Positions 17,437 to 27,113 of a DNA stretch of 64,000 nt are shown one piece after another. Numbering within the stretch: position 1 is the stretch's first letter; the number at the start of each line of letters is the position of its first letter. The stretch is from Deltaproteobacteria bacterium (lineage in GTDB: Bacteria > CG2-30-53-67), in assembly GCA_013151235.1 (NCBI GenBank), contig JAADIO010000033.1, positions 1-64,000 on the forward strand, in the 5' to 3' direction. The notes beneath the pieces are model-generated. The model ran no database searches. It saw only the letters and a program-made list of their open reading frames with translations, and had not been told where the DNA came from. The position numbers and the translations under genes are program-made.

Positions 17437-18144
17437 TCAGACGCGGGTCACCTGGACCATTCGGTTGACGTAGCGATTCAATCTTCGGTGGTCTTTCGGT
17501 TTCAGTTCCGTGAATTCCACGCCGCAGAGATAGCGCCAGAGCGGATAATCGCTGGCGGGCTGAGTATATTTGACCACGGCCTTCCCTTCGACTCGTCCGT
17601 ACCGGGGGAGTTCCACCTGGAGGTTCTGCAGGAGCGTCCCGGTTTTGAAAACCTTATTGGAGGTAAAACGGAGGCCTTTCAGTCCAATGTCAATCACGAC
17701 GCCCCGTTCCTTGTCGACATCCACCTGAATCGGTTCATCCGCACTGTTTTTGTATCGGGCCATTTTTATGTCCTGGCAAGACTCCACGATCAACGGATAG
17801 GAGAGACGGTACTCACCTTCCCCGGTCTCTCCCTTTTTCAGAAGACGTGTCTGGAACTCGTACAGGATCCCCCGTGCCGAATTGTAACGGACGAGCAGTT
17901 CCCTCCCCTCCGTCAGGCCTGGATCTGCTGCGAGACGGTTCATAACCCGAATCCGCAGAAGACCCTCCCGCTGTGAATGATTGATGGCACACAAAAAAGC
18001 GGTACAAAGTTCCGTGCCTTCTTCTCCCGCGATCCGGAGCGGAATACGATGATCCTGCGTCCAGTCAAGATGTTCCCGAATGGCGGCTGCATCGGAGATC
18101 ATTCCCCGGACGACTTTTTTCCTGCGAAAGAGATTAAAAAACAT
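17437..18144 (-). CDS. PilZ domain protein (YcgR-like flagellar brake type)
   Basis: The 235-residue protein has an N-terminal YcgR-like beta domain (about 25-100, with RGILYEFQTRLL) and a C-terminal PilZ-like domain. Conserved cyclic-di-GMP elements are only partly present: a RLSYPLIVE segment stands where the RxxxR loop is expected, and VIDIGLKGLRF stands at the usual (D/N)xSxxG motif with Gly in place of Ser. Binding of the nucleotide is therefore uncertain. The end, LCGVEFTELKPKDHRRLNRYVNRMQ-like, matches the PilZ C-terminus. No flagellar or pilus gene is adjacent. Confidence 0.72.
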   Translation of the reverse strand: MFFNLFRRKKVVRGMISDAAAIREHLDWTQDHRIPLRIAGEEGTELCTAFLCAINHSQREGLLRIRVMNRLAADPGLTEGRELLVRYNSARGILYEFQTRLLKKGETGEGEYRLSYPLIVESCQDIKMARYKNSADEPIQVDVDKERGVVIDIGLKGLRFTSNKVFKTGTLLQNLQVELPRYGRVEGKAVVKYTQPASDYPLWRYLCGVEFTELKPKDHRRLNRYVNRMVQVTRV

Positions 18145-18153
18145 CGGTGCCTC

Positions 18154-19065
18154 CTACCCTCTTCCCATTTTATGGAAAATAGCTGCCTGTACATCCCGTT
18201 TGCGGCCGGTCCATTCCGGTGCCACCAGTCGTGCAGGAGGGGCTTCCCCCATGAATCGATGGATCACCATCCGGTCGGAGATCCTCTCCACGATTCGGCA
18301 GACAATCTCAACATATTCTTCCTGCTCCAGGAGGGGGATTTGCCCGGCACGATATGCCTGTTCCAGCGGCGTCCCTTTCAGTACATGAAGATGGTGGAGT
18401 TTGATCCCTTCGACCTGAAGATCGAGCAATGCCTGAACGGTCTCGATCATATCGTTCATCGATTCGCCCGGCAGTCCCAGGATCACATGGGCGCAGAGGG
18501 GAATCTCCCGTTGATGGGCACGTTGCACGGCGTCTACGACACAGGCGAAATCATGACCTCGGCCGATTCTTTGCAGGGTCCGGTCGTGGGCTGACTGGAC
18601 GCCGATTTCAAGATCCAGATATTCAAGACGTGCCTGAAAGGCTGCGATCAGATCGAGTACCGTATCCGGCAGGCAGTCCGGCCGGGTGCCGATGGAAAGG
18701 CCGACGACCTCTTCGACACCGATCGCCTCTCCCCAAAGTCTTTGAAGGCGGGGAATCGGGGCATAAGTATTACTGAAGGGCTGAAAATAGGCTATGAACT
18801 TATCGGCCCGGAAACGCTTCTTTCCATAGGCGATACCCGAACGAAGCTGCGCCGTGATGGATTTCCCCGGATCGGACCCGGTCGCAGCGGAGCCGTTTGC
18901 ATCACAGAAGAGACAGCCTCCCGTTGCAAGAGTTCCATCACGATTGGGACAGGTCAGACCGGCATGGAGGGGAATCTTGTGGACCCGGCAGCCGAAATAC
19001 CGGCGTAGTTCCGCTCCCAACGTCCGGATCGGCACTTTCTTTTCCAGGATCTCTGCCTGCGACAT
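18154..19065 (-). CDS. radical SAM protein, TIGR01212/YhcC family
   Basis: The 303 residues match the YhcC-like radical SAM group: the cluster cysteines are spaced as in CPNRDGTLATGGCLFC, followed by FIAYFQPFSNTYAP, GLSIGTRPDCLPD and LEYLDLEIGVQSAHD. The substrate of the family is unknown. The gene lies between a PilZ and a SPOR gene with gaps of 9 and 13 bp and is likely co-transcribed with them. Confidence 0.88.
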   Translation of the reverse strand: MSQAEILEKKVPIRTLGAELRRYFGCRVHKIPLHAGLTCPNRDGTLATGGCLFCDANGSAATGSDPGKSITAQLRSGIAYGKKRFRADKFIAYFQPFSNTYAPIPRLQRLWGEAIGVEEVVGLSIGTRPDCLPDTVLDLIAAFQARLEYLDLEIGVQSAHDRTLQRIGRGHDFACVVDAVQRAHQREIPLCAHVILGLPGESMNDMIETVQALLDLQVEGIKLHHLHVLKGTPLEQAYRAGQIPLLEQEEYVEIVCRIVERISDRMVIHRFMGEAPPARLVAPEWTGRKRDVQAAIFHKMGRG

Positions 19066-19078
19066 CTTGATCGGTTTC

Positions 19079-19777
19079 CTATTTCTTTTCCGCCGGTTTT
19101 GTGTAGAGTGTAATAAACCCGGAGAGATGTTTCCGCTCGGTCAGGCGGGCCATCACATCTTCGGCCTCGTCATGACCGACGTAACGGCCGACACGGACAC
19201 GGTACCAGACCCCTTTTCCGGGAATCGTCTTGATCATGGTATAGGCCGGATATCCTTCCTGCTGAAGCTGTTGAGAGAGTTTGTCGGCCGCGTCGGCTCT
19301 TTCAAAGGCTCCGATCTGGATGGTATAGAGGGAAGGGATGGTCTGGATCGGATGGGGTACAGGTACCGGGGCCGCCGTGCCGGGCAACCCGGAGGAGGGC
19401 TCCGCGGTAAGATCATCGAGGGTGTTTTGCAGATTCTCCTCTGCGTCTCCCGTTCCCCCGGTCGGGGTCTCTCCTTGCACCACTGCCGGACTGTTCATCG
19501 TGCCGGAACCGCCCCTTGCCGGAACGGAAGGGAGTACATCCCCGGCCGACATCTTTGTCTCTGAAACAGCGGTTTGGTTTGTCGGCAGAGAGTCCGCCTC
19601 CGTCCAATGCTCCGGCCTGTCCGGTACGGGGAACAGTCTTCCGACCAGGAAACCCGCAGTGAAGATCAAAAGACCGATCACGATTGCCGCAGCGACGATC
19701 CCTTTAAACTCCCGGTTGCCGAGATGCAATTCATAATCTTCACGGATCCGATCTAAATCGATCATCTCTTTCGTCAT
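19079..19777 (-). CDS. SPOR domain membrane protein
   Basis: The 232-residue protein has a short cytoplasmic start, one membrane helix (about 27-47), a long proline/threonine/glycine-rich periplasmic linker, and a C-terminal SPOR domain (YTIQIGAFERADAADKLSQQ ... YRVRVGRYVGHDEAEDVMAR). SPOR domains bind denuded septal peptidoglycan. It directly follows argS (14 bp), an order also seen in other Gram-negative genomes, and probably serves cell division or envelope maintenance. Confidence 0.88.
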   Translation of the reverse strand: MTKEMIDLDRIREDYELHLGNREFKGIVAAAIVIGLLIFTAGFLVGRLFPVPDRPEHWTEADSLPTNQTAVSETKMSAGDVLPSVPARGGSGTMNSPAVVQGETPTGGTGDAEENLQNTLDDLTAEPSSGLPGTAAPVPVPHPIQTIPSLYTIQIGAFERADAADKLSQQLQQEGYPAYTMIKTIPGKGVWYRVRVGRYVGHDEAEDVMARLTERKHLSGFITLYTKPAEKK

Positions 19778-19791
19778 GGTTGCCTCTGCTT

Positions 19792-21462
19792 TTACATTCT
19801 CTCCGGCGCTGAAACGCCGACCAGATTCAAGGCGTTATGAATTACGGTCCGCACCGCTCCGATCAGACAGAGCCGGGCAAGACTTTTTTCCATGTCCTCG
19901 GAAAGGACCCGGTGTTTGAAATAGTAGGCATGAAGCCGGGTGGCCAGATCCTGCAGGTAGAAGGGGATCCGGTGAGGTTCCATGGTATCGGCGGCCCCTT
20001 CCACCACGTCGGGAAAGGTCCCGAGGAGCTTGATCAGTTCCCGCTCTTCGGGAAGCTCCAGCCGTTCCAGAGGCGCTTTCGCCACCCGATCAAGGGGAAA
20101 CCCCTTTTCTTCCGCCTGGCGGAAGACACTGCAGATCCGGGCATGGGCATACTGTACATAATAGACGGGGTTTTCATTGCTCTCGGTCTTCGCCAGGTCA
20201 AGATCGAAATCGAGATGGGAATCATAACGGCGGAGGAGAAAGAAGTAGCGGGCCACATCCGCACCGACCTCCTCCACCACTTCCGAGAGGGTCACGAACT
20301 CTCCGCTCCGTTTGCCCATCCGGACCGGTTTCCCCTGCCGCAGGAGATTTACCATCTGGATCAACAGGACTTGCAGACTCTTCGCATCGTACCCGAGGGC
20401 CTCGATGGCGCTCTTGATCCGTGCCACATACCCGTGATGATCGGCGCCCCAGATATTGATCAGTCGATCAAAACCGCGCTCCATTTTCTCCCGGTGATAG
20501 GCGATATCCGACGCAAAATAGGTGTGGTCGCCATTCCCCTTGATGAGGACCCGGTCTTTGTCGTCACCCAAGTCGGAAGTCCGAAGCACGCAGGCTCCGT
20601 TCTCTTCATGGAAGAGCAGGTCCTTCGCCTCCAGCACCTCCATGCATTCCCGGACCTTGCCCATCTTGTGGAGGGATCGTTCCGAGAAAAAACGGTCAAA
20701 ACGGACCCCGATCTTCTGCAGATCCTCGTTAATCCCTTCCAGAATCTCTTTCGCAGCAAGATCTGCGAACCGGGGGATGACTTCCTCTTCGGGGAGGGAG
20801 AGATACCGATCCCCCTCGCGCTCACGGATCCCCTTTGCGATTTCAATCACGTACTCACCGGGATAGACGTCTTCTCCGGGAAAGAGAACGGCCGGGTCGA
20901 AGAGACGGCGGTAACGGAGCCAGACGGAACGACCGAGGACCCGCAACTGACGGCCCGCGTCGTTGATGTAGAATTCCCGGGTGACCTTGTATCCTGAGGC
21001 ATCAAGTATCCGGGCAAGGGCATCCCCCACCACCGCCCCCCGCCCATGTCCGATATGGAGCGGACCGGTGGGATTGGCGCTGACGAATTCCAGCAGGACC
21101 AAGGCCCCTTTTCCCCGGTCCGAACGGCCGTACTTCTCCCCCAGTGTCTGAATCTCCCGCAGGGTCCTCAGCCAGTAGTCGTCCTTCAGGAAGAAGTTGA
21201 TGAAGCCCGGACCGGCGATCTCACACCGGTCGATCAGGCCGTTCGACTCGGGGATATGCTCCACCAGGACCGAAGCAATCTTTCGGGGAGATTGCTTGAG
21301 AGGCCCGGCCATAACCATGGCAAGGTTGGTTGCAATATCACCAAAACGGGGGTCTTTGGGCACATCGAGTTGAATGACAGGCAAGTGATCCAATGACAGG
21401 CTTCCGTCCCGACGGGCACTTTCAAGGGTATCCGTAAGAATTTCCGTTAAAGTTGTTTTCAC
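19792..21462 (-). CDS. argS: arginyl-tRNA synthetase
   Basis: The 556 residues contain the ArgS N-terminal tRNA-binding domain, the HIGH signature in GPLHIGHGRGAVVG, the VEFVSANPTGP-type block preceding it (LEFVSANPTG), a VRMGKRSGEFVTL region at the usual KMSK position, and the DALRM anticodon-binding domain. The canonical KMSK is replaced by MGKRSG, as in many class Ia ArgRS enzymes. Length is typical. Confidence 0.97.
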   Translation of the reverse strand: MKTTLTEILTDTLESARRDGSLSLDHLPVIQLDVPKDPRFGDIATNLAMVMAGPLKQSPRKIASVLVEHIPESNGLIDRCEIAGPGFINFFLKDDYWLRTLREIQTLGEKYGRSDRGKGALVLLEFVSANPTGPLHIGHGRGAVVGDALARILDASGYKVTREFYINDAGRQLRVLGRSVWLRYRRLFDPAVLFPGEDVYPGEYVIEIAKGIREREGDRYLSLPEEEVIPRFADLAAKEILEGINEDLQKIGVRFDRFFSERSLHKMGKVRECMEVLEAKDLLFHEENGACVLRTSDLGDDKDRVLIKGNGDHTYFASDIAYHREKMERGFDRLINIWGADHHGYVARIKSAIEALGYDAKSLQVLLIQMVNLLRQGKPVRMGKRSGEFVTLSEVVEEVGADVARYFFLLRRYDSHLDFDLDLAKTESNENPVYYVQYAHARICSVFRQAEEKGFPLDRVAKAPLERLELPEERELIKLLGTFPDVVEGAADTMEPHRIPFYLQDLATRLHAYYFKHRVLSEDMEKSLARLCLIGAVRTVIHNALNLVGVSAPERM

Positions 21463-21595
21463 GTAAATCGGCTCCGGAATAGATCGACATCCTATTGGAA
21501 AAGTTCAGGTCAACGATCGTTTTTGACCCGGCACTATTATAACAATCCCCCTCTTCCTGTCAAACCCAAAGGGAATCACACGATAGAAGTTCTTT

Positions 21596-22603
21596 TCAGG
21601 AAGATTTTTCTCCCACAAGCAACGTGGAATCGAGGGGCAGGGGCAGGGATCGGAGTCGGACAAATCCCGATTCATCCAGAAGCGCCCTTCCCTCCTGCAG
21701 AGAATAATTTCTCCCGGCCACGGTATTGACCAGCATGTTGAGAGAAAAGAGAGCACCCCAGAGAGGACGGGTCCCGTTCCCGTCGGTAAAGAAATCATTT
21801 ACGAGAAACACCCCGCCGGGCCGAAGCGTTTTCCGGACCTGCCGGAAGATGGAACGGACCTCTTCTTCGGGATAGATGTGCATCACATTGGAGAGAAGTA
21901 CCACATCGAATCGGTTATTGGGAAACGTGATCTTCCGAAAGTCCCCCGGATGCAGGACCACCCGCGCCTCCAGATCTTCCGCTTTCAGATGTCCTTCGAT
22001 GATGGGGATGACGTCATCGATATCGGCCGCTTCGGCCTGCACTTCGGCATAGGACTTCAGGTACTTTCTGAAGTAGGTTCCCGGCCCGCATCCCAAATCG
22101 AGAATCCTTTCGTCCCCCTGCAATGGAAAAAGACGCACCAACTCGTCCGCAACCACGGCGGCATAGCCCTCCATGGCAGCCATGAACTTTTCCGTACGCA
22201 GGTGGAGATCCGCATCGGGGATCTTCTCCTCATAGGAGACCGGTTTCCCCGTCCGGATCGATTCTTCCAGGCGGGACCAGTTCGCCGTCAGATGCTCCAT
22301 GTGGGCGATTGAGGCCGACATGTTCCGCCCCTTCTCCCCGGTCAGGAAGGGGCGCATCCCCGAAGGAATCAGATAAACATTCTCCGTTTTTTCGATTAAT
22401 TCCAGGGCCGTCAGGGAATCAAGCAGACGTTCCAGCGCATCGGGATCAACACCGACCTCATGGGCCAGCGTCGCGGCATCCTTCTCTTTTTTGCCGAGGA
22501 TCTCAAAAAGATTGAAGCGCAGCGCGACAAAGAGCGCCTGCGACTGCCAATAGGCGGAACTGATCTCTTTGATCTTCTGCGCCGAAGAAAAATCATCCAT
22601 CAT
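21596..22603 (-). CDS. O-methyltransferase-like SAM-dependent methyltransferase
   Basis: The 335 residues are built as in the class of small-molecule O-methyltransferases (hydroxyindole/acetylserotonin type): an N-terminal winged-helix dimerisation domain (about 10-85, with FNLFEILG and LLDSLTALELIEKTENVY), then a Rossmann domain with the SAM motif ILDLGCGPGTYF, and RKTLRPGGVFLVNDFF. Natural substrates are unknown. The DUF2284 gene lies directly upstream on the same strand, ending 10 bp before this start. Comparable methyltransferases occur in bacteriochlorophyll and antibiotic pathways, but there is no such context here. Confidence 0.75.
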   Translation of the reverse strand: MMDDFSSAQKIKEISSAYWQSQALFVALRFNLFEILGKKEKDAATLAHEVGVDPDALERLLDSLTALELIEKTENVYLIPSGMRPFLTGEKGRNMSASIAHMEHLTANWSRLEESIRTGKPVSYEEKIPDADLHLRTEKFMAAMEGYAAVVADELVRLFPLQGDERILDLGCGPGTYFRKYLKSYAEVQAEAADIDDVIPIIEGHLKAEDLEARVVLHPGDFRKITFPNNRFDVVLLSNVMHIYPEEEVRSIFRQVRKTLRPGGVFLVNDFFTDGNGTRPLWGALFSLNMLVNTVAGRNYSLQEGRALLDESGFVRLRSLPLPLDSTLLVGEKSS

Positions 22604-22613
22604 TCATCTCTTC

Positions 22614-23162
22614 TCATTGCAGCAGCACCAGACCGAAGGAATGCTGCGCTTCGTTTTCGTCTTTCAGCGGGGTCACCGCCAGCCCATGCCTCCGAACGGT
22701 GGCATAGACATCGATCCCGCAGGCCTCCATGGATGGGCGGGCTTCTTCCGGACGCCGACAGGGGGCCCGCACATCACAGGAGTCACAAAGACGACAGGGA
22801 CCTGCCCCCATTCCGAAGGCCTTGTAATAACCGGACAGGAAGGCCTCCCGTTCCAGGAAATAGGCCAGATAACGGACCCGGAAACTCCGATCCGCCTGAA
22901 TCAGGAGGGCCGTCTCATATTCCTGCAGGAGGTCGGCCGTTTCTTTCCTGGTGGGTGAATGGGGAGGACAAGTATGGGTACGACCGAAATCTTCACAGCC
23001 ATAGCGGCACTTCCAGACAACCCAGGAGGCCGTTACCACCGATGCGGCCGGGATCAGAATAGCGGCATTGGCGCCGTTTTCCCCCGCCTTTTCGATGAGG
23101 TCGGCCACGGATGCCGGTCTCTTTTCTGAACGGTCCTGCATATCCCCGGCAGGAGATTTCAT
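22614..23162 (-). CDS. DUF2284 cysteine-rich metal-binding protein
   Basis: The 182-residue protein has the DUF2284 cysteine layout: WKCRYGCEDFGRTHTCPPHSP in the first half and GAGPCRLCDSCDVRAPCRRP in the second, giving eight or more conserved cysteines, likely iron-sulfur or zinc ligands. No function is established for the family. ATG 23162 was chosen; ATG 23141 is an alternative. It lies 10 bp upstream of the methyltransferase gene and the pair may function together. Confidence 0.8.
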   Translation of the reverse strand: MKSPAGDMQDRSEKRPASVADLIEKAGENGANAAILIPAASVVTASWVVWKCRYGCEDFGRTHTCPPHSPTRKETADLLQEYETALLIQADRSFRVRYLAYFLEREAFLSGYYKAFGMGAGPCRLCDSCDVRAPCRRPEEARPSMEACGIDVYATVRRHGLAVTPLKDENEAQHSFGLVLLQ

Positions 23163-23253
23163 GACTGACCTACAGATGAAAAGTTTCAAAATACAATGGC
23201 GGATTTATACCACAGTGAGGGGAAAAGTAACAAGCTGAAAAAAAGCGGTCCGG

Positions 23254-24135
23254 CTATTTACCGATTCGTTTGATGAGATCGTCCACTTCGTTTTCCGTAT
23301 CATCGAGGAGAATGCTCGGCCGTTTTTCCAGATCGAGATCTTTGGCAATCTCTACGATCAGGTCCCGGTCGACCGTTTCTTTCTTGATCAGGAAACCTTC
23401 AAAGAGGGCATTGTCACAGAGCGTATTAATCAGGCGAGGAATCCCCCGGGAATATTCATGAATGGCATGGTAAGCCTCCGGTGTAAAGAGGTCCCGTTCA
23501 CACCCGACAATCTTCAGACGATGTTGTATATAAGCCTCCGTGGCATCGGGATCGAGGGATTTCAGCTTGTACTTGAAGGCCACTCGTTGCTCCAGAGGGG
23601 GATCCAGGGCCAGACAATCATTTAAACCGGGCATGCCGAAGAATACAAAAGAGAGCAGCTTGCCCTGGTTATCCTCGATGTTCAGTAACCCCCGGAACTC
23701 TTCCATTAACTCCCGACTGTTCAGCATCTGGGCCTCATCGATCAATACGACGGGCTTTCGCCCCTCTTCGTGGATCTCCACGAGCCGATGATAGAGTTGT
23801 CCCAGAATCTCGACTTTGCTGTCGGCAATGTTCTGCACACCTAACTGTACCGAGATTTTTTTGAGAAGCCATTCCGCCGTGACGCTTGAATGGATAATAA
23901 TCAACAACGCCGATTCGTAGGTTTCTTCGGAAAGCTCATCCAGCATCCGCCGGGCCAAGGTCGTCTTGCCCGTACCGATGTCCCCGATGAGGACGGCAAG
24001 CCCCTTCATGGAGTCGACGGCATACTCAAGACGAAGCAGGGCTTCGGCATGCTGTTCACTGCCGAAATAGAATCGATTGTCCGGGGAATTGGAAAAGGGT
24101 TGGCTCTGCAAGCCATAAAAAGAAAGGTAACTCAT
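23254..24135 (-). CDS. ExeA-like AAA+ ATPase
   Basis: The 293 residues match the ExeA/GspA-type ATPase module: MSYLSFYGLQSQPFSNSPD at the N-terminus, Walker A GDIGTGKTT, Walker B VVLIDEAQ, sensor-type LLNIEDNQGKLLSFVFFGMP, and GIPRLINTLCDNAL. Related ATPases act with peptidoglycan-binding partners in type II secretion or exopolysaccharide/PEP-CTERM systems. No peptidoglycan-binding domain is attached here, so it corresponds to the ATPase half only. It lies 36 bp after the large TPR gene, probably in one operon. Confidence 0.85.
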   Translation of the reverse strand: MSYLSFYGLQSQPFSNSPDNRFYFGSEQHAEALLRLEYAVDSMKGLAVLIGDIGTGKTTLARRMLDELSEETYESALLIIIHSSVTAEWLLKKISVQLGVQNIADSKVEILGQLYHRLVEIHEEGRKPVVLIDEAQMLNSRELMEEFRGLLNIEDNQGKLLSFVFFGMPGLNDCLALDPPLEQRVAFKYKLKSLDPDATEAYIQHRLKIVGCERDLFTPEAYHAIHEYSRGIPRLINTLCDNALFEGFLIKKETVDRDLIVEIAKDLDLEKRPSILLDDTENEVDDLIKRIGK

Positions 24136-24171
24136 AGCGGCATTCCGTGGAAATCCTTATTCTTCGGGAAG

Positions 24172-26877
24172 TTAGATGTAAGAAACCTTTTTGTCCTTTG
24201 TGGGCGCCCCCCCCACGGAGGGGACATTCAGGCTTTGGACACCGAGGCCCTTCAGTTTTTGTGCGACATCCCGGTAGCGGGGGTTGACCTCATGAATCCG
24301 GAGGAGTTCCTGCCCGGCCCGCTCAAGGTCACCGTTTAATTCACAGACTTTGGCAATCTCATACCGAACCCCGATATATTCGTCATCGGTTCTTCCCTCA
24401 AGGGCAAGCCCCTTCTCCAGTTCCGTCAACGCTTCGGGGTATTGCCCCTTCTGGATATAACAGAGACCGACCATGGTGATACAATCCATGACGCGCTTGG
24501 GATCTCCGGAAGCAATCACGAATTCTTCCGCCGCCTCATCGATCAATCCCATCTCCAGATAAGCAATTCCAAGGTTATAGTGTGTTTCGTAATCTTCGTC
24601 ACCGAGTTCTTGCTGGACCCCTTCCCGAAACTCATTGAAGACGTTCATGACATCATTTTCACCAAAGAGATGGGCGTCGGAAACGATAGACTGTTCCACT
24701 TCACGGCGGAGTTCGGCCGCAAAGTCATCTTCCCCTGAACTCCCGCTCTCTTGATCCCGCTCCTCCGTGTCAAATTCCCGCCGCAACTCTTCGGCAAAGT
24801 CGACAAAATCCGTTTCCTGAGCCGGGGGAATCTCCGTAATTTCCGGTGCAGCCTTTTCCGTACCCTCCACAACAGGTACTGCTGCGACCTCCCCGCCGGT
24901 AATCGAGGAGAGCTTTTCAGCCACATCGGCACGGGCAGGATGGGAGGCCAGAATGTTTTCATAGACGGATCGGGCTTCCTCCACCATGCCATGCTGATGA
25001 TAGAAATCGGCCTCTTCGATCAGTTCGTCAATGGAATCTTCCGTCACCTCAACGGATCCTGTTTGTGTGCCGCCGACAGGGACGGCGTCTGCTGTTTCTT
25101 CCGTTTCCAGTTCAAAGGTAAGGTCTTCCATCGGCTCCGGCACCTCTTCAGGTACGGAGGAACCGAGTGCCGTTGGACCTTGCTGTAACTTCTGCTGGGC
25201 CTCAGCGTTTTCCGGATCAAGGGTCAGCACTTCGTTCAAGACCTTATCATATTTTTCCAGATCACCGGCCGCTTGATAGAGTCTGGAAAGTGTCAGCAAG
25301 GTGTTGACCTGCTCCGGGATATCTCCCCGTTCCACATAGATCTGGAGCAACCGTTCGCGGGTCTCGATATGATCGGGCGCCTTCTCTATGTTTTTCTGCA
25401 GATGGGTAATCGCCTTTTCGAGATGACCATATTTCAGATAGACATCAGCTTCCGTAAGATTGTCGGCGAGGAAGGTCTTCTGCTCCACTCCGGCCGGGTT
25501 CGGAATGAGGTCCACGACTTCTTCATCGGACCCGGCGTCCGTTGTTTCAATCGATCCCGTCTCCTCCGCATCACAAACAAGAATCGGCCCTGCGTCTTCC
25601 TCCGACACCGGCTCATCCTCACGGCTCAGGTTGACTTCCCCATAATCCATGGGGCCGGGATCGGGCACTTCGCCGCGCAGTTCACGCAGGCGGGTCTGAA
25701 CTTCCATATCTCCCGGCGTCAACTCCAACACCTTTTCCAGGATGTTCTGCGCTTTTTCAACATCACCGGAATCGGCATAGATCCGGCTCATCTCTTTATA
25801 GTGATGCGTAACTTCATGTTTTCGGTCTAGTTTGCTCAGCAGGTCGATAATCTGCTGCCGAACCCGGAGATTATCCGGATCACGGTCCAGTATCGGCAGA
25901 TAGAGGTCGAGCAGTTCATCAAAACGTTTTGAGGCGGCATACGCATCAAAGAGATCGTTCAGAACCTGGATCGCCTGTTCAAGCTCATTTGCATCCAGAA
26001 GAAGGCGGTAGATCTTGATCCGGTCATGTTCCGTCAATGCAGAAGGTTCAATGGAACGAACCTGAGCCATCCCCTCTTCAATCTCGCCCTTGCGGACCAT
26101 GATTTCAGCTTTGAGCAGGGCGGTACGGTGATCTTCCGAGGCATCCGCCTCCAGTCTGCAGCAACATTCGTGGGCCAAGTCAATATTGCCCCGGGCCAGA
26201 TGAATCTCGGCCATGTAACGTGTGATATCCCCCGGAGCAAGGTGGTTTTCTTGTCCTTTATTGCAGAGATCTTCCGCCTCATCAAGCCGGTTCTGATTCA
26301 GGAGGGCATCAACCACTTCCCCGTAGATTCTTCCCCCCTCTTCGATCATATGCTCTTTTAGATAGAGTTCCGCGAGACCGATCTTGATCTTGAGGTTTGC
26401 GGGATCCATATCAACGATGTTCTGATAGGCCTCAAGCGCCAGGTCATGAGAACCGGTCTTGAGATGATACCCGGCAATGGAGAGATAACATTCCTTGGCG
26501 TTGTTGGCCATTCCCCGTTCCCGGTTTAGTTGAGCCATACAGGCCAAGGCATCGAGGTTCTGAGGGTCCAGTTTGAGGATTTTTTTATTGACGGCAATCG
26601 CCTTGAGAGAAAATCCGGTATTGGTGAAGATCTCCGAAGCCCGATGATAAGCATCCACAGCCTCTTCCCGTTTCCGTCCCTTCAGGTAAAGGTCTCCAAT
26701 TGTATTGTAGATCGTCGCATCATCGGCCTTGTTCTTCAACAGGCTCTTCCATTCGGCAATCGCTTTTTCAATCTGCCCCTTCCGTGCGAATTTCTGTGCC
26801 TTTTGAAGTACCTTGTTTTTCTTTTTGTCGTCTTTGTTTGTGTTGTCTTTCGGCTTGGCAAAATCAAAAAATCCCAT
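24172..26877 (-). CDS. large tetratricopeptide-repeat protein
   Basis: The 901 residues have a short basic N-terminus (MGFFDFAKPKDNTNKDDKKK) without signal peptide or membrane helix, then many TPR units through most of the length (for example GQIEKAIAEWKSLLKNKADD and GDLERAGQELLRIHEVNPRY), with acidic spacers rich in Glu between about 400 and 720. Such proteins are scaffolds. Its co-transcription with an ExeA-like ATPase suggests a shared role in secretion or envelope assembly, but this is inference. It begins a candidate transcript under the promoter at 27051-27080. Confidence 0.85.
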   Translation of the reverse strand: MGFFDFAKPKDNTNKDDKKKNKVLQKAQKFARKGQIEKAIAEWKSLLKNKADDATIYNTIGDLYLKGRKREEAVDAYHRASEIFTNTGFSLKAIAVNKKILKLDPQNLDALACMAQLNRERGMANNAKECYLSIAGYHLKTGSHDLALEAYQNIVDMDPANLKIKIGLAELYLKEHMIEEGGRIYGEVVDALLNQNRLDEAEDLCNKGQENHLAPGDITRYMAEIHLARGNIDLAHECCCRLEADASEDHRTALLKAEIMVRKGEIEEGMAQVRSIEPSALTEHDRIKIYRLLLDANELEQAIQVLNDLFDAYAASKRFDELLDLYLPILDRDPDNLRVRQQIIDLLSKLDRKHEVTHHYKEMSRIYADSGDVEKAQNILEKVLELTPGDMEVQTRLRELRGEVPDPGPMDYGEVNLSREDEPVSEEDAGPILVCDAEETGSIETTDAGSDEEVVDLIPNPAGVEQKTFLADNLTEADVYLKYGHLEKAITHLQKNIEKAPDHIETRERLLQIYVERGDIPEQVNTLLTLSRLYQAAGDLEKYDKVLNEVLTLDPENAEAQQKLQQGPTALGSSVPEEVPEPMEDLTFELETEETADAVPVGGTQTGSVEVTEDSIDELIEEADFYHQHGMVEEARSVYENILASHPARADVAEKLSSITGGEVAAVPVVEGTEKAAPEITEIPPAQETDFVDFAEELRREFDTEERDQESGSSGEDDFAAELRREVEQSIVSDAHLFGENDVMNVFNEFREGVQQELGDEDYETHYNLGIAYLEMGLIDEAAEEFVIASGDPKRVMDCITMVGLCYIQKGQYPEALTELEKGLALEGRTDDEYIGVRYEIAKVCELNGDLERAGQELLRIHEVNPRYRDVAQKLKGLGVQSLNVPSVGGAPTKDKKVSYI

Positions 26878-27050
26878 GGCAGCCTTCTTCAGGAAATGTA
26901 CCGTTTTTGTTCCCGGAAATCGATCACAAACAGTGCTGATTGACCTCGGTTCTGCTGAATGACGGAAAGATGAAAAACCGTAAAAAAAAACAAATAACGG
27001 TGAAATCTTAGAGACTTACGAATTAAAACGTCATTTTCTTCTACCTTTTA

Positions 27051-27080
27051 AAGATATCACGGTATTCCAAATTCTGTCAA
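27051..27080 (-). promoter_or_regulatory. candidate sigma-70 promoter of the TPR gene
   Basis: On the minus strand TTGACA (27080-27075) and TATCTT (27056-27051) are separated by 18 bases, in an AT-rich stretch about 170 bases before the TPR start. Confidence 0.5.
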
Positions 27081-27113
27081 GAATGATTGTTCGACAAAAA
27101 GTTCTCCAAAAAA

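Noticed and set aside
19837-20997. Plus-strand 386-codon open frame opposite argS
   Set aside because: Antisense shadow of argS.
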